64,000 nucleotides of DNA from SZUA-430 sp034440355 (GCA_034440355.1 JAWXBY010000084.1:40520-104519); one strand, 5' to 3'; shown: positions 32,593 through 41,739, counted from the first letter of the stretch. Notes: a model not told the origin generated them from the sequence alone. Numbers and translations: made by a program.

Positions 32593-35400
32593 TCAATGCT
32601 TGATCCGCAGCGTCGCGCCGATCATGCGCGGTTCGCCCAAGAACGCGTCGACCGTGCTGGTCGCCGCCGACGTCGGCGAGACGGCCGAGCCTTGGAACGG
32701 CGCGTCGATCGCGGTGTTGATATAGCGTTCGTCGAACAGATTGCGGGCGAAGAGTTCGAGGCCGATCCATTCGCCCTCGCCGTAGACGCCGATCTTCATG
32801 CCGACGACGGCGAAGGCTTCCTGCACCTTGCGCGGGTCGAGGTTCGAGCCGGTGTTCATCTCGCTTTGCCAACGCGCGTCGATGTGGACGCGCGCGGTGA
32901 AGGTGTCGATGAACGGCGTGCTGTAGTCGATGCCGCCGGTCAGGGTCCATTCCGGCGCGTGGGTCAGCCTTGCGTCGTCGTCGAGCAGGAAAAGGCCCGG
33001 GTTCTGCGCCAGGAACGAGCCCGGCGTGGTGAGCGAGCCCACGTCGCCGTAATGCGCGTCGGTGTATTGCGCGGCGAAGTTCGTCGTCAGACCTTTGACC
33101 GGCGTCGCCCAGAAGGTCTCGACTTCGACGCCCTGGCTGATGACTTCGGGCACCGAGGTCACGATGAAGGAGATGCCGGTGAAGGTGTTCAGCTGGAAGT
33201 TTTCGAACTCCTGATAGAAAACCGCGGTGTTGACGAAGAAGCTGTCGTCGAACGACGTCTTCAGGCCGACCTCGAACGCATCCACGAACTCCGCGGCAAA
33301 GCTGGTGTCGGGGGCGCGCACGACTTGGGCCGGCACAGCGCCGGGAACGGCGAACGTCGGCGTCGAGATGATCGATCCGGCGGCGTCGGAGAAGGCGCGG
33401 TCGAGGTTGAAGCCGCCAGCCTTATGCCCGCGCGAATACGTCGCGTAGGTATTCAGGTTCTGCTCAAGCTCCCACGCCAAGGTGGCGACGCCCGAAAACT
33501 CGTCTTCCGTGCGCTCCTGGTGATGCGCGAGACCGTCGAGTGCGCTGCGCGCCTGCGGTATGCAGGCAATGGTAGCGAGCCCTTGGCGCGTCGCGTCCAC
33601 CGGGTGGTTGAATGCCACGTTGCGGACAGGATCGAGTCCGTAAAGGGCCTCAACGCTCTCGCAGCCGCCGTTGCCCGTGGTTTGGTAGGTCGCATCGAAG
33701 GTCTTTGTCTCCGTTGTCCAGCGCAAGCCGGCGATCAGATCCAGGGCCTCGTCGAGGTGGAAGACGTTGTGGGTGAAGAGCGCGAAACTCTCCGCGTTCT
33801 GTTCGTAGTGATCGTTGTCGCCGCCGGTGTCGCCCGTGAAGACGGGGATGGCCCCGTTGTGCCCAAAGAACCCGGCCAGCCCGCCGCGGAAGGTCAATGC
33901 GGAGTCGCCGAAGCGGTGGAGACTGAAGAAGCTTTCCTGTTCGGTTCCGAAGTTGATCTTCGAGTTGCGGGTGAGATCTTCGTCGGCGAAGTAGACGCCG
34001 AACAGCCAGTTGACCCATCCGGCCTCGCCGGTGATGCGGGTCTCGTGGGTGAGGGTTTCGAACTCGTTGAAGTTGCTGCCGTCACCGGGGATGTAGATGA
34101 TGTCGGCGCCGGAAAAGTCGGCGTCCTGCCCATAGGCCGCCTGCCAGTTGCGCATGGCCGTGATCGACGTGAGCTTTGCGCCAGCCAGATCCCAGTTCAG
34201 TTCGCCCGAGACGCCCTTGTCCTCGACATCGTTGTTGGTCGGGCGATTGCCGAAAGCGATCTGGTTCTCAACCTGGTTGATCGTCGATTTGCCGACCAGC
34301 GGCGATTCGATGGCGTTGATGATTGCGGGGCCTGACGTATCGGGGAACGCGACCGTCGGCGCGCGGCCGAAGCTGCCGGGAAAGACTGTCGCCGCCGAAC
34401 AGCAGCTGTCTTCCCGATCGGCGTAGTCGACGATGACGCGGATTTCGGCGTTCGGGGTTGCTTGCCAGAGCGCTTGACCCTTCAGGTTGTAATAGCGCTT
34501 TGAGTTGCCGTCGTACGCGTCGGGGCGGCCCGGGTTGACGTCGATGTAGCCTTCTTGCTCGTGCCGGGTGCCGAAGAAGCGCAGTGCGAATTCGTCCTCG
34601 GCCAGCACGAAGTTCGACATGCCTTTGCCGACGAGCTGATTGAACGAGCCGACGGTGGCTTCCGCTTCGAACTGATCTTCGATGAGCGACGGCTTTTTCG
34701 TGATGATGCTCAGGATGCCGGCGGACGTGTTGCGGCCGAACAACGTGCCTTGAGGTCCGCGCAACACTTCGACGCGTTCCAGCTCGCCGAGATCGCCCAT
34801 CGCGACGCTGGCGCGGTTGCGGTAGACGCCGTCGATGAACGTACCGACTGCGGCTTCGAGGCCTGGATTGTCGCCCTGAGTGCCAATGCCGCGGATGCGC
34901 GCGGTGTAACCCGTCGGGTTGCCGTTGTTCGTGACCTGCAGCGACGGGACGACCGCGACAAGGTCTTCGATATTTTCTACGCGGGCGGCTTTGAGAGTCT
35001 TTTCCCCAACCACGGTGATTGCGAGCGGCGTTCTCTGCAGCACGGTTTCGCGGCGCGTCGCGGTGACGACGACTTTTTCGACTCTGTCGTTGCCGTTGTC
35101 TTGCACTGCAGCTTCTGCTTGCGGCTCTTCCGGCGGCGGCGCTGGCGCTTTGTCGGCTGGCGCTTCATCCGACGCGGCATCCTTGGCCGGCGTCGGATTT
35201 GCGGGCGTGCCCGGCGTCACTTGAGCCGGCGGGCCCTTCGCTGCCTCGTCCGCGCTGGCGGTTGCGACAGTGAGCATTGCCACCGGCGTCAGCGCGAGAA
35301 GCGCTGCCGATAAGCAAAGACGCCGTTTGAAATTTTCTGTCCGCTCTATGCGGTTCCCACTCGCCAATGCTCCCGCACTGGCGCCGTTGCCGATCGCCAT
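32593..35400 (-). CDS. TonB-dependent outer-membrane receptor
   Basis: 935 residues. N-terminal signal (RLCLSAALLALTPVAMLTVATASA), then a Pro/Ala/Glu-rich spacer. The plug domain begins at KVVVTATRRETVLQRTPLAITVV and includes VRNRASVAMGDLGELERVEVLRGPQGTLFGRN-type core motifs (seen as ERVEVLRGPQGTLFGRNTS). A long beta-barrel ends ...GEPRMIGATLRIKH. The Pro-rich spacer before the plug is longer than usual. Cysteine pairs occur in the barrel loops. The substrate is unknown; this class takes up siderophores, vitamins or glycans. A long opposite-strand frame over this gene is a shadow. Confidence 0.92.
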   Translation of the reverse strand: MAIGNGASAGALASGNRIERTENFKRRLCLSAALLALTPVAMLTVATASADEAAKGPPAQVTPGTPANPTPAKDAASDEAPADKAPAPPPEEPQAEAAVQDNGNDRVEKVVVTATRRETVLQRTPLAITVVGEKTLKAARVENIEDLVAVVPSLQVTNNGNPTGYTARIRGIGTQGDNPGLEAAVGTFIDGVYRNRASVAMGDLGELERVEVLRGPQGTLFGRNTSAGILSIITKKPSLIEDQFEAEATVGSFNQLVGKGMSNFVLAEDEFALRFFGTRHEQEGYIDVNPGRPDAYDGNSKRYYNLKGQALWQATPNAEIRVIVDYADREDSCCSAATVFPGSFGRAPTVAFPDTSGPAIINAIESPLVGKSTINQVENQIAFGNRPTNNDVEDKGVSGELNWDLAGAKLTSITAMRNWQAAYGQDADFSGADIIYIPGDGSNFNEFETLTHETRITGEAGWVNWLFGVYFADEDLTRNSKINFGTEQESFFSLHRFGDSALTFRGGLAGFFGHNGAIPVFTGDTGGDNDHYEQNAESFALFTHNVFHLDEALDLIAGLRWTTETKTFDATYQTTGNGGCESVEALYGLDPVRNVAFNHPVDATRQGLATIACIPQARSALDGLAHHQERTEDEFSGVATLAWELEQNLNTYATYSRGHKAGGFNLDRAFSDAAGSIISTPTFAVPGAVPAQVVRAPDTSFAAEFVDAFEVGLKTSFDDSFFVNTAVFYQEFENFQLNTFTGISFIVTSVPEVISQGVEVETFWATPVKGLTTNFAAQYTDAHYGDVGSLTTPGSFLAQNPGLFLLDDDARLTHAPEWTLTGGIDYSTPFIDTFTARVHIDARWQSEMNTGSNLDPRKVQEAFAVVGMKIGVYGEGEWIGLELFARNLFDERYINTAIDAPFQGSAVSPTSAATSTVDAFLGEPRMIGATLRIKH

Positions 35401-35616
35401 ACGCACCACCACCAACCCTTTTTTGTACGAAATATTTTTGTGAGCCGAAGCTCTTACGAATCAAATGTACGCGCGTGGGTGAGCATTGTCTGCCAAGTGG
35501 AACGTGTACTGCGCTTCATGAAGCGACGATCTCGTGCATCGCACTGCCAAGTTCGGCGGCGATCAATGCAATATTGTCCGTACACGTTGAAGCGGCGTCG
35601 CCGTGCGCGCTGCCGC

Positions 35617-36126
35617 CTATTGCGGACGAACGCACGCGTCGCGTTCGGCGGGATCGAGCGATGAGATCCAATCGGCGCCGTGCTTGGCCTTTGCGAGCGA
35701 GATGACATTGAGGCAATAGGTTTCGGCGCGGGCGCGCGTCGTCGCTTCCGCCGAGGGTGGGGGCGCGAGTGGCGCTGGTGTCGTCTCCGGCGCAGCCGAT
35801 TGTGCTGCGAGGTCGGCTGCGGCCTTGCGCGAGATGCGCTGTTGTTCCCAAGCTTGCTGGATTTCAGCGGCGCATGTCGTGTCGCTGGGGTCGAGCCGCG
35901 ATTTCCAGACTTCGCCGTAGTTCGCCTTGGCCAGTTCGATGAATTCGGCGCAGTGGGTTGGCGATACGCCGGCCTGAGATGCTTGCGGCCAACGCTCGAT
36001 CATGCGCTCGACGCGACCGGCGACCAGGTAAAGCAGGAAAAGGCCGATAAGCCCCGCCAGCACCCACATCACGGCGGGTCTGTATGCCTGCAAGCGCTCG
36101 CCGACGCCGGCAATCTGGGTTGTCAT
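35617..36126 (-). CDS. Membrane-anchored protein with two Cys-containing repeats
   Basis: 169 residues from the ATG at 36126 (GAGGGAG upstream). One TM helix (VMWVLAGLIGLFLLYLVAG). Two related segments follow: CAEFIELAKANYGEVWKSRLDPSDTTC and, after a Pro/Ala linker, CLNVISLAKAKHGADWISSLDPAERDAC. Each starts and ends with a cysteine, so two small disulphide-bonded repeats seem likely. No family recognised. The start lies near the AATACGGGGACA motif (36270-36281). Confidence 0.6.
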   Translation of the reverse strand: MTTQIAGVGERLQAYRPAVMWVLAGLIGLFLLYLVAGRVERMIERWPQASQAGVSPTHCAEFIELAKANYGEVWKSRLDPSDTTCAAEIQQAWEQQRISRKAAADLAAQSAAPETTPAPLAPPPSAEATTRARAETYCLNVISLAKAKHGADWISSLDPAERDACVRPQ

Positions 36127-36380
36127 CCCCGTTTGCTCCCTCAACGGTCCTAATATAGGCCCGGTCAGGTTCGAAATTAAGACAGCGATATTCACGAACG
36201 CCTGATTTGGCGCGCCCCCGGCAGTTGTTTTTGGTTCCGCCGTGTCGCCAGGCCGGTTGCATGATTTATAATACGGGGACACTTTGATATCAGAAACCTA
36301 GGTGGCTCTGTGTCGCGAGAGGCGCTTCGCCCTACGGGTGGTGCGGTGGTATGCAAGGGCATCCGACCGAGAGGCTTCCC

Positions 36381-37889
36381 GTGACGCGACCCGCGAACGC
36401 CATCATTATTCTGCTCGACAGCCTGAACCGGCACATGATCGGCGCTTATGGCGGGCGGGAGTTTGCGACGCCCAATCTCGACCGGCTGGCGAAGCGGGCG
36501 CTGCGTTTCAACAAGCACTACGCCGGGTCGCTGCCGTGCATGCCGGCGCGGCATGACATTCTTTGCGGCGCGTGGGACTTTCTGTGGCGGCCGTGGGGTT
36601 CGGTTGAGATCTGGGAGGATGCGATCACCTATCCGCTGCGCAAGGCTGGGGTGGTGACGCAGCTTGTCTCGGATCATCCGCATTTGTTCGAGACGGGCGG
36701 CGAGAACTATCACGTCGACTTCACGGCTTGGGACTATCAGCGCGGGCATGAGGGCGATCCGTGGAAGACGCGGCCCGATCCCAGTTGGGCGGGGGCGCCG
36801 CTGTTCGGGCGGCAGCACATGCCTTACGACGATTCACGCGGCTGGTTTCGCGGCGAGGACGATTTCCCCGGACCGCGGACGATGGCGGCGGCGGCGAAAT
36901 GGCTCGACGATAATGCCGGACACCACAAACGCTTCATGCTGTTCGTCGACGAATTCGATCCGCATGAGCCGTTCGACACGCCCGAGCCTTATGCCTCGAT
37001 GTACGATCCCGATTGGGACGGCGGCGCGCATCTGATTTGGCCGCCTTACATGAGAGACGCCGTCGCGAAAGGCGTGCTGAGCGAGCGCCAGGCCCGGCAG
37101 GTGCGCGCGCAGTACGGCGCAAAGCTCACGATGATCGACGCGTGGCTTGGGCGCGTGCTCGACGCCATCGACCGGCACGATTTGTGGCGCGACACCGCCG
37201 TTATTCTTTGCACCGATCACGGTCATTATTTGGGTGAGAAGGATATTTGGGGCAAACCGGCCGCACCGATCTACGACACGCTGGGCAAGATTCCGCTGAT
37301 GGTGGCGTGGCCCGGTCAAGCGCCTTGCGAGGTCGACGCTTTGACGACCAGCGTGGATCTGTTTGCGACGCTCGCGGACTTGTTCGGCGTTTCGGTTCGT
37401 CAGCGTACCCACGGCAAATCGCTGATCCCCGTGATCGAAGGCGCGGCCGATAGTGTGCGGCCTTGGGCTCTCATGGGTGTTTGGGGGCGGGAGGTTCACA
37501 TCACGGATGGGCGCTGGAAGTACGTGCGGGCGCCGCAGGCGAAGAATGAGCCGTTGGCGATGCTGTCGAACCGCTGGTCGACGATGCCGACGCATGTGTT
37601 GTCGCGCGAGCAGGCGCTGCCGCTGCCCGATGAGCGCGCCGTGCTTGGACGCATGCCGGGCAGCGGCGTTCCCGTCATCCATCAGACGTGGGATGCGAGC
37701 GATGCGCTGCCGTTCTGGGCGTGGGCGAAGTTCAGCGGCAACCATCTCTACGACACGCTGAATGATCCGGGCGAGGAGCAAAATCGTGCAGGGCAGGCGG
37801 AGGAGGCGCGCTTTGCAGCGTTGCTGCGCGATGCGTTGGTCGAGATCGAGGCGCCGCGCGAGCAATTTTCGCGCTTGGGCCTCGAATAG
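36381..37889 (+). CDS. Type I sulfatase
   Basis: 502 residues from a GTG with GAGG six bases upstream; an ATG at 36351 is the alternative. Alkaline-phosphatase-superfamily sulfatase: IIILLDSLNRHMIGAYGG supplies the first metal ligands. The cysteine of the CxPAR motif in LPCMPARHD (about residue 53) would become formylglycine. ILCTDHGHYLGEKDIWGKP is the second metal block. No signal peptide is evident, so it is probably cytoplasmic. A sulfatase-maturing enzyme is not in the window. It is convergent with the glycosyltransferase gene. Confidence 0.88.
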   Translation: MTRPANAIIILLDSLNRHMIGAYGGREFATPNLDRLAKRALRFNKHYAGSLPCMPARHDILCGAWDFLWRPWGSVEIWEDAITYPLRKAGVVTQLVSDHPHLFETGGENYHVDFTAWDYQRGHEGDPWKTRPDPSWAGAPLFGRQHMPYDDSRGWFRGEDDFPGPRTMAAAAKWLDDNAGHHKRFMLFVDEFDPHEPFDTPEPYASMYDPDWDGGAHLIWPPYMRDAVAKGVLSERQARQVRAQYGAKLTMIDAWLGRVLDAIDRHDLWRDTAVILCTDHGHYLGEKDIWGKPAAPIYDTLGKIPLMVAWPGQAPCEVDALTTSVDLFATLADLFGVSVRQRTHGKSLIPVIEGAADSVRPWALMGVWGREVHITDGRWKYVRAPQAKNEPLAMLSNRWSTMPTHVLSREQALPLPDERAVLGRMPGSGVPVIHQTWDASDALPFWAWAKFSGNHLYDTLNDPGEEQNRAGQAEEARFAALLRDALVEIEAPREQFSRLGLE

Positions 37890-37901
37890 CGAGTACTGCC
37901 G

Positions 37902-39533
37902 TCAGCCCGTGTGTTTGATCGGCGCGCCGTGCATGTTCGCGTCCCAGGTGCGGAAGGCGCCGTGGGCCATGGGGGCGGCGCCGCCTTTGACGAGGCGGAA
38001 GCTTTCGCTGTGCGGATGGCGGGTGACGAAACCTTCGGGCGGCTTGGAGTCTGCGAGGACTGCCAGCGTCCGGGCGAACGTGGGCACGTCGAGCGCGTTT
38101 GCGACGGTGGCGAAATAGGCCGTCCATTCGGGTGACGTTGGCGGCTTCTTGCGAGAGATGTGCAACTCGCCGCTCGCCCATTCGTCGATCTCGTTGGCGA
38201 TGGCGATGGCGACGATTTCCGCATCGTCGACGCTGAGAGCATCAACCGGGTGGGCGTCGCGCCAGGCCACGGGCGATTGCTGGAAGCGCGCATAGCGGCG
38301 GATCAGTTGTTCGACGCGCTCGCCAAAGGTGGCGCTGATGCGCGTCGAGAGCTCGCTCAACGCGACGTGCGGCTGCGGGCCCAGCGGTGCGTGCGAGTAG
38401 GCCGCGTGCAACAAGCCGGCGACGACGACGCGCGGGGCGAAGCCGAAAGCGACGAGCGCGCTTGCGGTGCCGATGCAGTGGGCGGTAAAGGGGCGCATGC
38501 ACGACCTGAAGCCGCCGACAAACATCGTCATCGCGGCGTTGTGCGCCTTGGTGAAGAGGTCGAGGTCGGCTTGGCTGTAGCCTTGCGCGAAGGCTTGGGT
38601 CAGTAGGCCGTAGAGGGATTGCTTCACGTCGTTCGGGTCGAGTGGTTGCTGCGGGCGGGACCGTTCCAGCCACGGCACCAGGGGATCGATGGAAGACGTC
38701 AGGGCGTCGACGAAGCCGCGAATGCCCTTCATCGACTGATCGTCGTCGACCAGGTCCCATTTGCGGCAGAACGCGAGCAGGCTGCTTTCCGCCGCTTCGC
38801 GGCGCCAGCGCCAGCGATGGAAGGCCAGATCGGAAAGTGTGTAGGGCGCAAAGGCGTGTTGGGTGACGACCGCCGTGGGTTCGAACACGACAGGCAGGCC
38901 TGCCGCCTTCGCATCGAGCGCGACGTCGATGTGTTCATGGACGCAGACGATGTCCTCGCTCAAACCGCCGGCGCGACGAAGGAAGTCGGTGCGCGCAAGT
39001 GCGCAATGATATTCGACGAAGTCGCAGGCACTGCGCGTCAAGGCCGCGCCGTCCGCCAGCGGCGCGTTGAGAAGTTCGTGACGCTCGTGGAGCGCGACGC
39101 CGGCGTCCGTCTCGACACGCGTCAGCGTACCGCCCGCCATGTGGATACGCGGCTCACCGACGCCGTCGGACACCAGGTAGAGCGGGCCGACCAGGGCCGC
39201 TCCCGTTTCCTCGGCGGCGGCGACAAGCTTTCGCAGCCAGCCGCGCTCGACGACCACGTCGTTGTCGATGAAGACGACATAGGGTGTTTCAACGTGCGGC
39301 AGCGCAAGGTTGCGGCTTGCGTTCGGCCACAGCCATTCGGGGCGGCGGATCAGCATGCCGCCGACCTCGTTCACGCGGCGCTCCAGATACGCGCGAACCG
39401 GTTCGGGCGAACCGCCGTCGACGTAGATCAGGCGGAACGGCTCAGACTGGTCGGCGAGAATATTCTCAAGCGACATTTCGCTGAGCGCCATGCGCTCGCG
39501 CTGGGTGATGACGAGTGTAACGTTCGCGGACAC
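37902..39533 (-). CDS. Glycosyltransferase family 2 fused to an HD-like domain
   Basis: 543 residues. The N-terminal about 290 residues are a GT-A glycosyltransferase: FRLIYVDGGSPEPVRAYL, the DxD-like VVFIDNDVVVERGWL, and a catalytic-side CDFVEYHCALARTDFLRRAGG. The C-terminal part (about 325-490) resembles RelA/SpoT-like HD domains (AHCIGTASALVAFGFAPRVVVAGLLHAAYSHAP, then SVDDAEIVAIAIANEIDEW). The end segment (GFVTRHPHSESFRLVKGGAAP) is unassigned. The combination is odd: both halves are soluble and there is no membrane anchor. Donor and acceptor sugars are unknown. Confidence 0.75.
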   Translation of the reverse strand: MSANVTLVITQRERMALSEMSLENILADQSEPFRLIYVDGGSPEPVRAYLERRVNEVGGMLIRRPEWLWPNASRNLALPHVETPYVVFIDNDVVVERGWLRKLVAAAEETGAALVGPLYLVSDGVGEPRIHMAGGTLTRVETDAGVALHERHELLNAPLADGAALTRSACDFVEYHCALARTDFLRRAGGLSEDIVCVHEHIDVALDAKAAGLPVVFEPTAVVTQHAFAPYTLSDLAFHRWRWRREAAESSLLAFCRKWDLVDDDQSMKGIRGFVDALTSSIDPLVPWLERSRPQQPLDPNDVKQSLYGLLTQAFAQGYSQADLDLFTKAHNAAMTMFVGGFRSCMRPFTAHCIGTASALVAFGFAPRVVVAGLLHAAYSHAPLGPQPHVALSELSTRISATFGERVEQLIRRYARFQQSPVAWRDAHPVDALSVDDAEIVAIAIANEIDEWASGELHISRKKPPTSPEWTAYFATVANALDVPTFARTLAVLADSKPPEGFVTRHPHSESFRLVKGGAAPMAHGAFRTWDANMHGAPIKHTG

Positions 39534-39639
39534 GGCTGGCCGACCTCGATGGTGATTCGCGCCGGCTCAGTTTACGGTTTGCGAAGGCCACATGTCGTGG
39601 CGATGCAGGGTGCAGTTGTCCCCCTGCGTTGCGCGAATT

Positions 39640-40083
39640 CTAGCGGGCCGATGATTTGTTCAGGGTGGCTGCCGCCCGGATGAGCGTCTTGAGCGCGCCT
39701 TCGTTTATCTCTTCGCCCTCACGGATATCGATGGCGCGCCTGACGTTGCCGTCGAGGCTGGAGTTGAAGAGAGCCGAGGGATCCTTGAGGGCCGCGCCTT
39801 TGGCGAAGGTCAGCTTCACGACGCTCTTGTACGTCTCGCCGGTGCAGATCAGTCCGTCGTGATACCAACAGGGGACCCCTCTCCACTTCCACTCTTCGAC
39901 GACCGCTGGCACGGCTTGTTTGATGAGTGCGCGGACACGCGCGAGCGTCTTGCCCCGCCAATCACCCAACTCCGCGATTTTCGCGTCGATTAGTTGAGAG
40001 GGAGAGCCTCCTCCTTTGGTCTCCTTCGCGCCGGTCTTCGGCTTCTTGGTTGGTGCTGGTGCTTTTTTCATGAGCGTTCTCAC
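39640..40083 (-). CDS. DUF1801-family protein (second of pair)
   Basis: 147 residues from a GTG that overlaps the preceding gene's stop (ATGTGA), suggesting translational coupling; an ATG at 40071 is the alternative. The basic Lys/Pro-rich N-terminus is followed by the DUF1801 (YdhG-like) fold: VVEEWKWRGVPCWYHDGLICTGE then VKLTFAKGAALKDPSALFNSS. The family is small, of unknown biochemical role, often next to ArsR/AHSA1 genes, as here. Confidence 0.75.
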   Translation of the reverse strand: MRTLMKKAPAPTKKPKTGAKETKGGGSPSQLIDAKIAELGDWRGKTLARVRALIKQAVPAVVEEWKWRGVPCWYHDGLICTGETYKSVVKLTFAKGAALKDPSALFNSSLDGNVRRAIDIREGEEINEGALKTLIRAAATLNKSSAR

Positions 40084-40508
40084 ATGCGTTCGCCGGGCAA
40101 CCGGCTGGCTTGCTTAACCCACGCGGCGAACTGACGTTCGTCGAGTTCGTCGTCCTCGCGGATGTCCAGATAGCGCACGTCCTTTTGCTTGGACGGGCCG
40201 GGCGGCGGAGGCCGCAGCGACGCGCCGCGGAAGAAGGCCACTTTGACGTACTTCGCGAAGACGTGAAAGCTGAGGAACCACACCCCGTCCTCGACGCCAT
40301 AGAACGGCGAGTTCCACTTGACCGCTTTGCGCACGCCCGGAACGGCACGCACGATAAGGGCGTCGAGACGCTTTCCCACGTCGCGCTTCCAACCCGGCAT
40401 CGCCGCGATGTAGGCCTGCACGGGTTCATCGCCGTAGGCCTTCGCGATCTGCGGGTTGCCGCCGGAGAGCAGTTTGGGCTTCGCGGTCGCCGGTTTCTTG
40501 CCTGCCAT
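40080..40508 (-). CDS. DUF1801-family protein (first of pair)
   Basis: 142 residues. DUF1801 core: VPGVRKAVKWNSPFYGVEDGVWFLSFHVFAKYVKVAFFRGASL. It shares with its downstream neighbour the pattern of an RxxxDIRE motif near the C-terminus (VRYLDIREDDELDERQF versus RAIDIREGEEINEGAL), so the two look like an old tandem duplication. Part of the minus-strand ArsR-AHSA1 unit. Confidence 0.78.
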   Translation of the reverse strand: MAGKKPATAKPKLLSGGNPQIAKAYGDEPVQAYIAAMPGWKRDVGKRLDALIVRAVPGVRKAVKWNSPFYGVEDGVWFLSFHVFAKYVKVAFFRGASLRPPPPGPSKQKDVRYLDIREDDELDERQFAAWVKQASRLPGERM

Positions 40509-40514
40509 TGTCGT

Positions 40515-40718
40515 CTAGCGTCTGCTGCGCCACTTGGCGGCGTACGGCAGCGCGAAGAGATAAAGACCCGTGAGCATCAGCAAGCCGAGCGGAAGCAGCG
40601 TCGCAAGACCCACCCAGAGCGCGATCGGCTCCTGTCCCATGACGATGAAGTTTGCGATGACGGCCAGCGTGAAGATGGGCGCCATCCAGCGGTGAAACTG
40701 CCGAATCCAACTGCTCAT
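40515..40718 (-). CDS. Two-helix small membrane protein
   Basis: 67 residues: a basic amphipathic start (MSSWIRQFHRWM), two hydrophobic helices (IFTLAVIANFIVMG and LATLLPLGLLMLTGLYLFAL) and a basic end KWRSRR. It lies 6 bp upstream of the DUF1801 gene and 33 bp after the AHSA1 gene in the same direction. Function unknown. Confidence 0.75.
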   Translation of the reverse strand: MSSWIRQFHRWMAPIFTLAVIANFIVMGQEPIALWVGLATLLPLGLLMLTGLYLFALPYAAKWRSRR

Positions 40719-40751
40719 GTGCGATCTCCCAAGAAGACAATCGTCCGGATT

Positions 40752-41183
40752 TCACTCCGGCTGCGCCAAGACCTGTTCCAGTTTGGCGAAGAACTGCTGC
40801 CAGCCGGCGTTGGCGCCGCCGAAGGCCTGCCGCTGATCCGGCCGGAAACCGGACTGCTCCATGCGTAGCCGTGTGCCCGTGCTCGTGGGCATCAGCGTGA
40901 AGGTCACCACGCTCATCAGGTTGTAGGCCGGATCGTCGTGCGCAAAATTCCACGTGTAGGACAGCATCTTGTTCGGCTCGATCGCCAGCACCTCGCAGTC
41001 CAACACGCCGCCCCAGTCGCCGCGCAGATTGAAGCGATGACCCACGGCAAGTTTGAAGTCGTTCTTCATGAGCCACTCGGCGATCAGGTGCGGTTGCGTG
41101 AGCGCGCGCCAGATCCTTTCCGGCGGATGCGGCATGTCCCGTTCGACGACGACGGAGCGCGTTTCGCTCGCGAGCTTGCTCAT
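40752..41183 (-). CDS. SRPBCC/AHSA1-domain protein
   Basis: 143 residues. START-like AHSA1 domain: VVVERDMPHPPERIWRALTQPHLIAEWLM, then GHRFNLRGDWGGVLDCEVLAIEP. A hydrophobic-cavity fold, often coupled to an ArsR repressor in the same operon. The ATG overlaps the ArsR stop by 4 bp. The ligand is unknown. Confidence 0.85.
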   Translation of the reverse strand: MSKLASETRSVVVERDMPHPPERIWRALTQPHLIAEWLMKNDFKLAVGHRFNLRGDWGGVLDCEVLAIEPNKMLSYTWNFAHDDPAYNLMSVVTFTLMPTSTGTRLRMEQSGFRPDQRQAFGGANAGWQQFFAKLEQVLAQPE

Positions 41184-41509
41184 TGGTCCATCCTTTTGAG
41201 TAGATCTTCGAGGTGATCGAAACGGCCTTCCCAGAAGCCGGCCATCTGGCTCGTCCAATCGATCAGCGGCGCCAACGCGCCGAGCTGCGCGCTGTAATGC
41301 GTTTGGCGGCCTTCGTGGCGGTCGCGCACGAGCCCGGCCTGCTTCAGGAGGCCAAGGTGTTTTGAGACGGCGGGTTGCGAAACCTTGCCCCGGGTCGTGA
41401 GGGCGCCCACCGTCTGCTCGCCGTCGCGGCACAGCCGTTCAAAGATCGCCCGCCGGGTCGGATCGGCGAGCGTTCTGAACAGCACGTCGTGAGCTTGAGG
41501 CTTCGTCAT
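41180..41509 (-). CDS. ArsR-family transcriptional regulator
   Basis: 109 residues. Winged helix with the recognition region VSQPAVSKHLGLLKQAGLVRDRHEGRQTHYS, and the typical opening LADPTRRAIFERL. There is no cysteine metal site, so it belongs to the non-metal ArsR group usually paired with AHSA1 genes. It heads the unit ArsR-AHSA1-TM-DUF1801-DUF1801 and probably represses it from the AT-rich site just upstream. Confidence 0.88.
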   Translation of the reverse strand: MTKPQAHDVLFRTLADPTRRAIFERLCRDGEQTVGALTTRGKVSQPAVSKHLGLLKQAGLVRDRHEGRQTHYSAQLGALAPLIDWTSQMAGFWEGRFDHLEDLLKRMDQ

Positions 41510-41517
41510 CTAAATCC

Positions 41518-41559
41518 ATAACCTACCGGCTATAGATAGATATATAACTGGTGAGCTAT
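41518..41559 (-). promoter_or_regulatory. AT-rich ArsR promoter/operator candidate
   Basis: Two similar 16-mers in direct orientation, ATAACCTACCGGCTAT (41518-41533) and ATAACTGGTGAGCTAT (41544-41559), are spaced 26 bp apart directly before the arsR ATG. The region is conspicuously AT-rich for this genome. This is a plausible autoregulatory site, by position only. The rest of 41560-41739 shows nothing I can name. Confidence 0.4.
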
Positions 41560-41739
41560 GGATCGGTCAACCGAGAATCTGCGGTGCTGGTTCTGCGACG
41601 CAGCCTACATAGTCACTACTGGTGAGCTTTCGCTGAAATCTGCCGTTTAGGCGCCTTTAAGCGTACCGGTTCCCCGGATTTTAAGGGGTCGGGTTCCACA
41701 CTCGCACCGCATTTTCCGGCGCGAGACAGGGAGCCTTAC

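Noticed and set aside
32164..34335. 723-residue open frame on the + strand antisense to the TonB receptor
   Set aside because: Composition is Arg/Glu/Val-biased shadow type with no motif; the opposite strand encodes a clear TonB-dependent receptor.
39541..39639. GCAGGG...CCCTGC inverted repeat as terminator
   Set aside because: No T-tract on either strand and an 11-12-nt loop; weak support.
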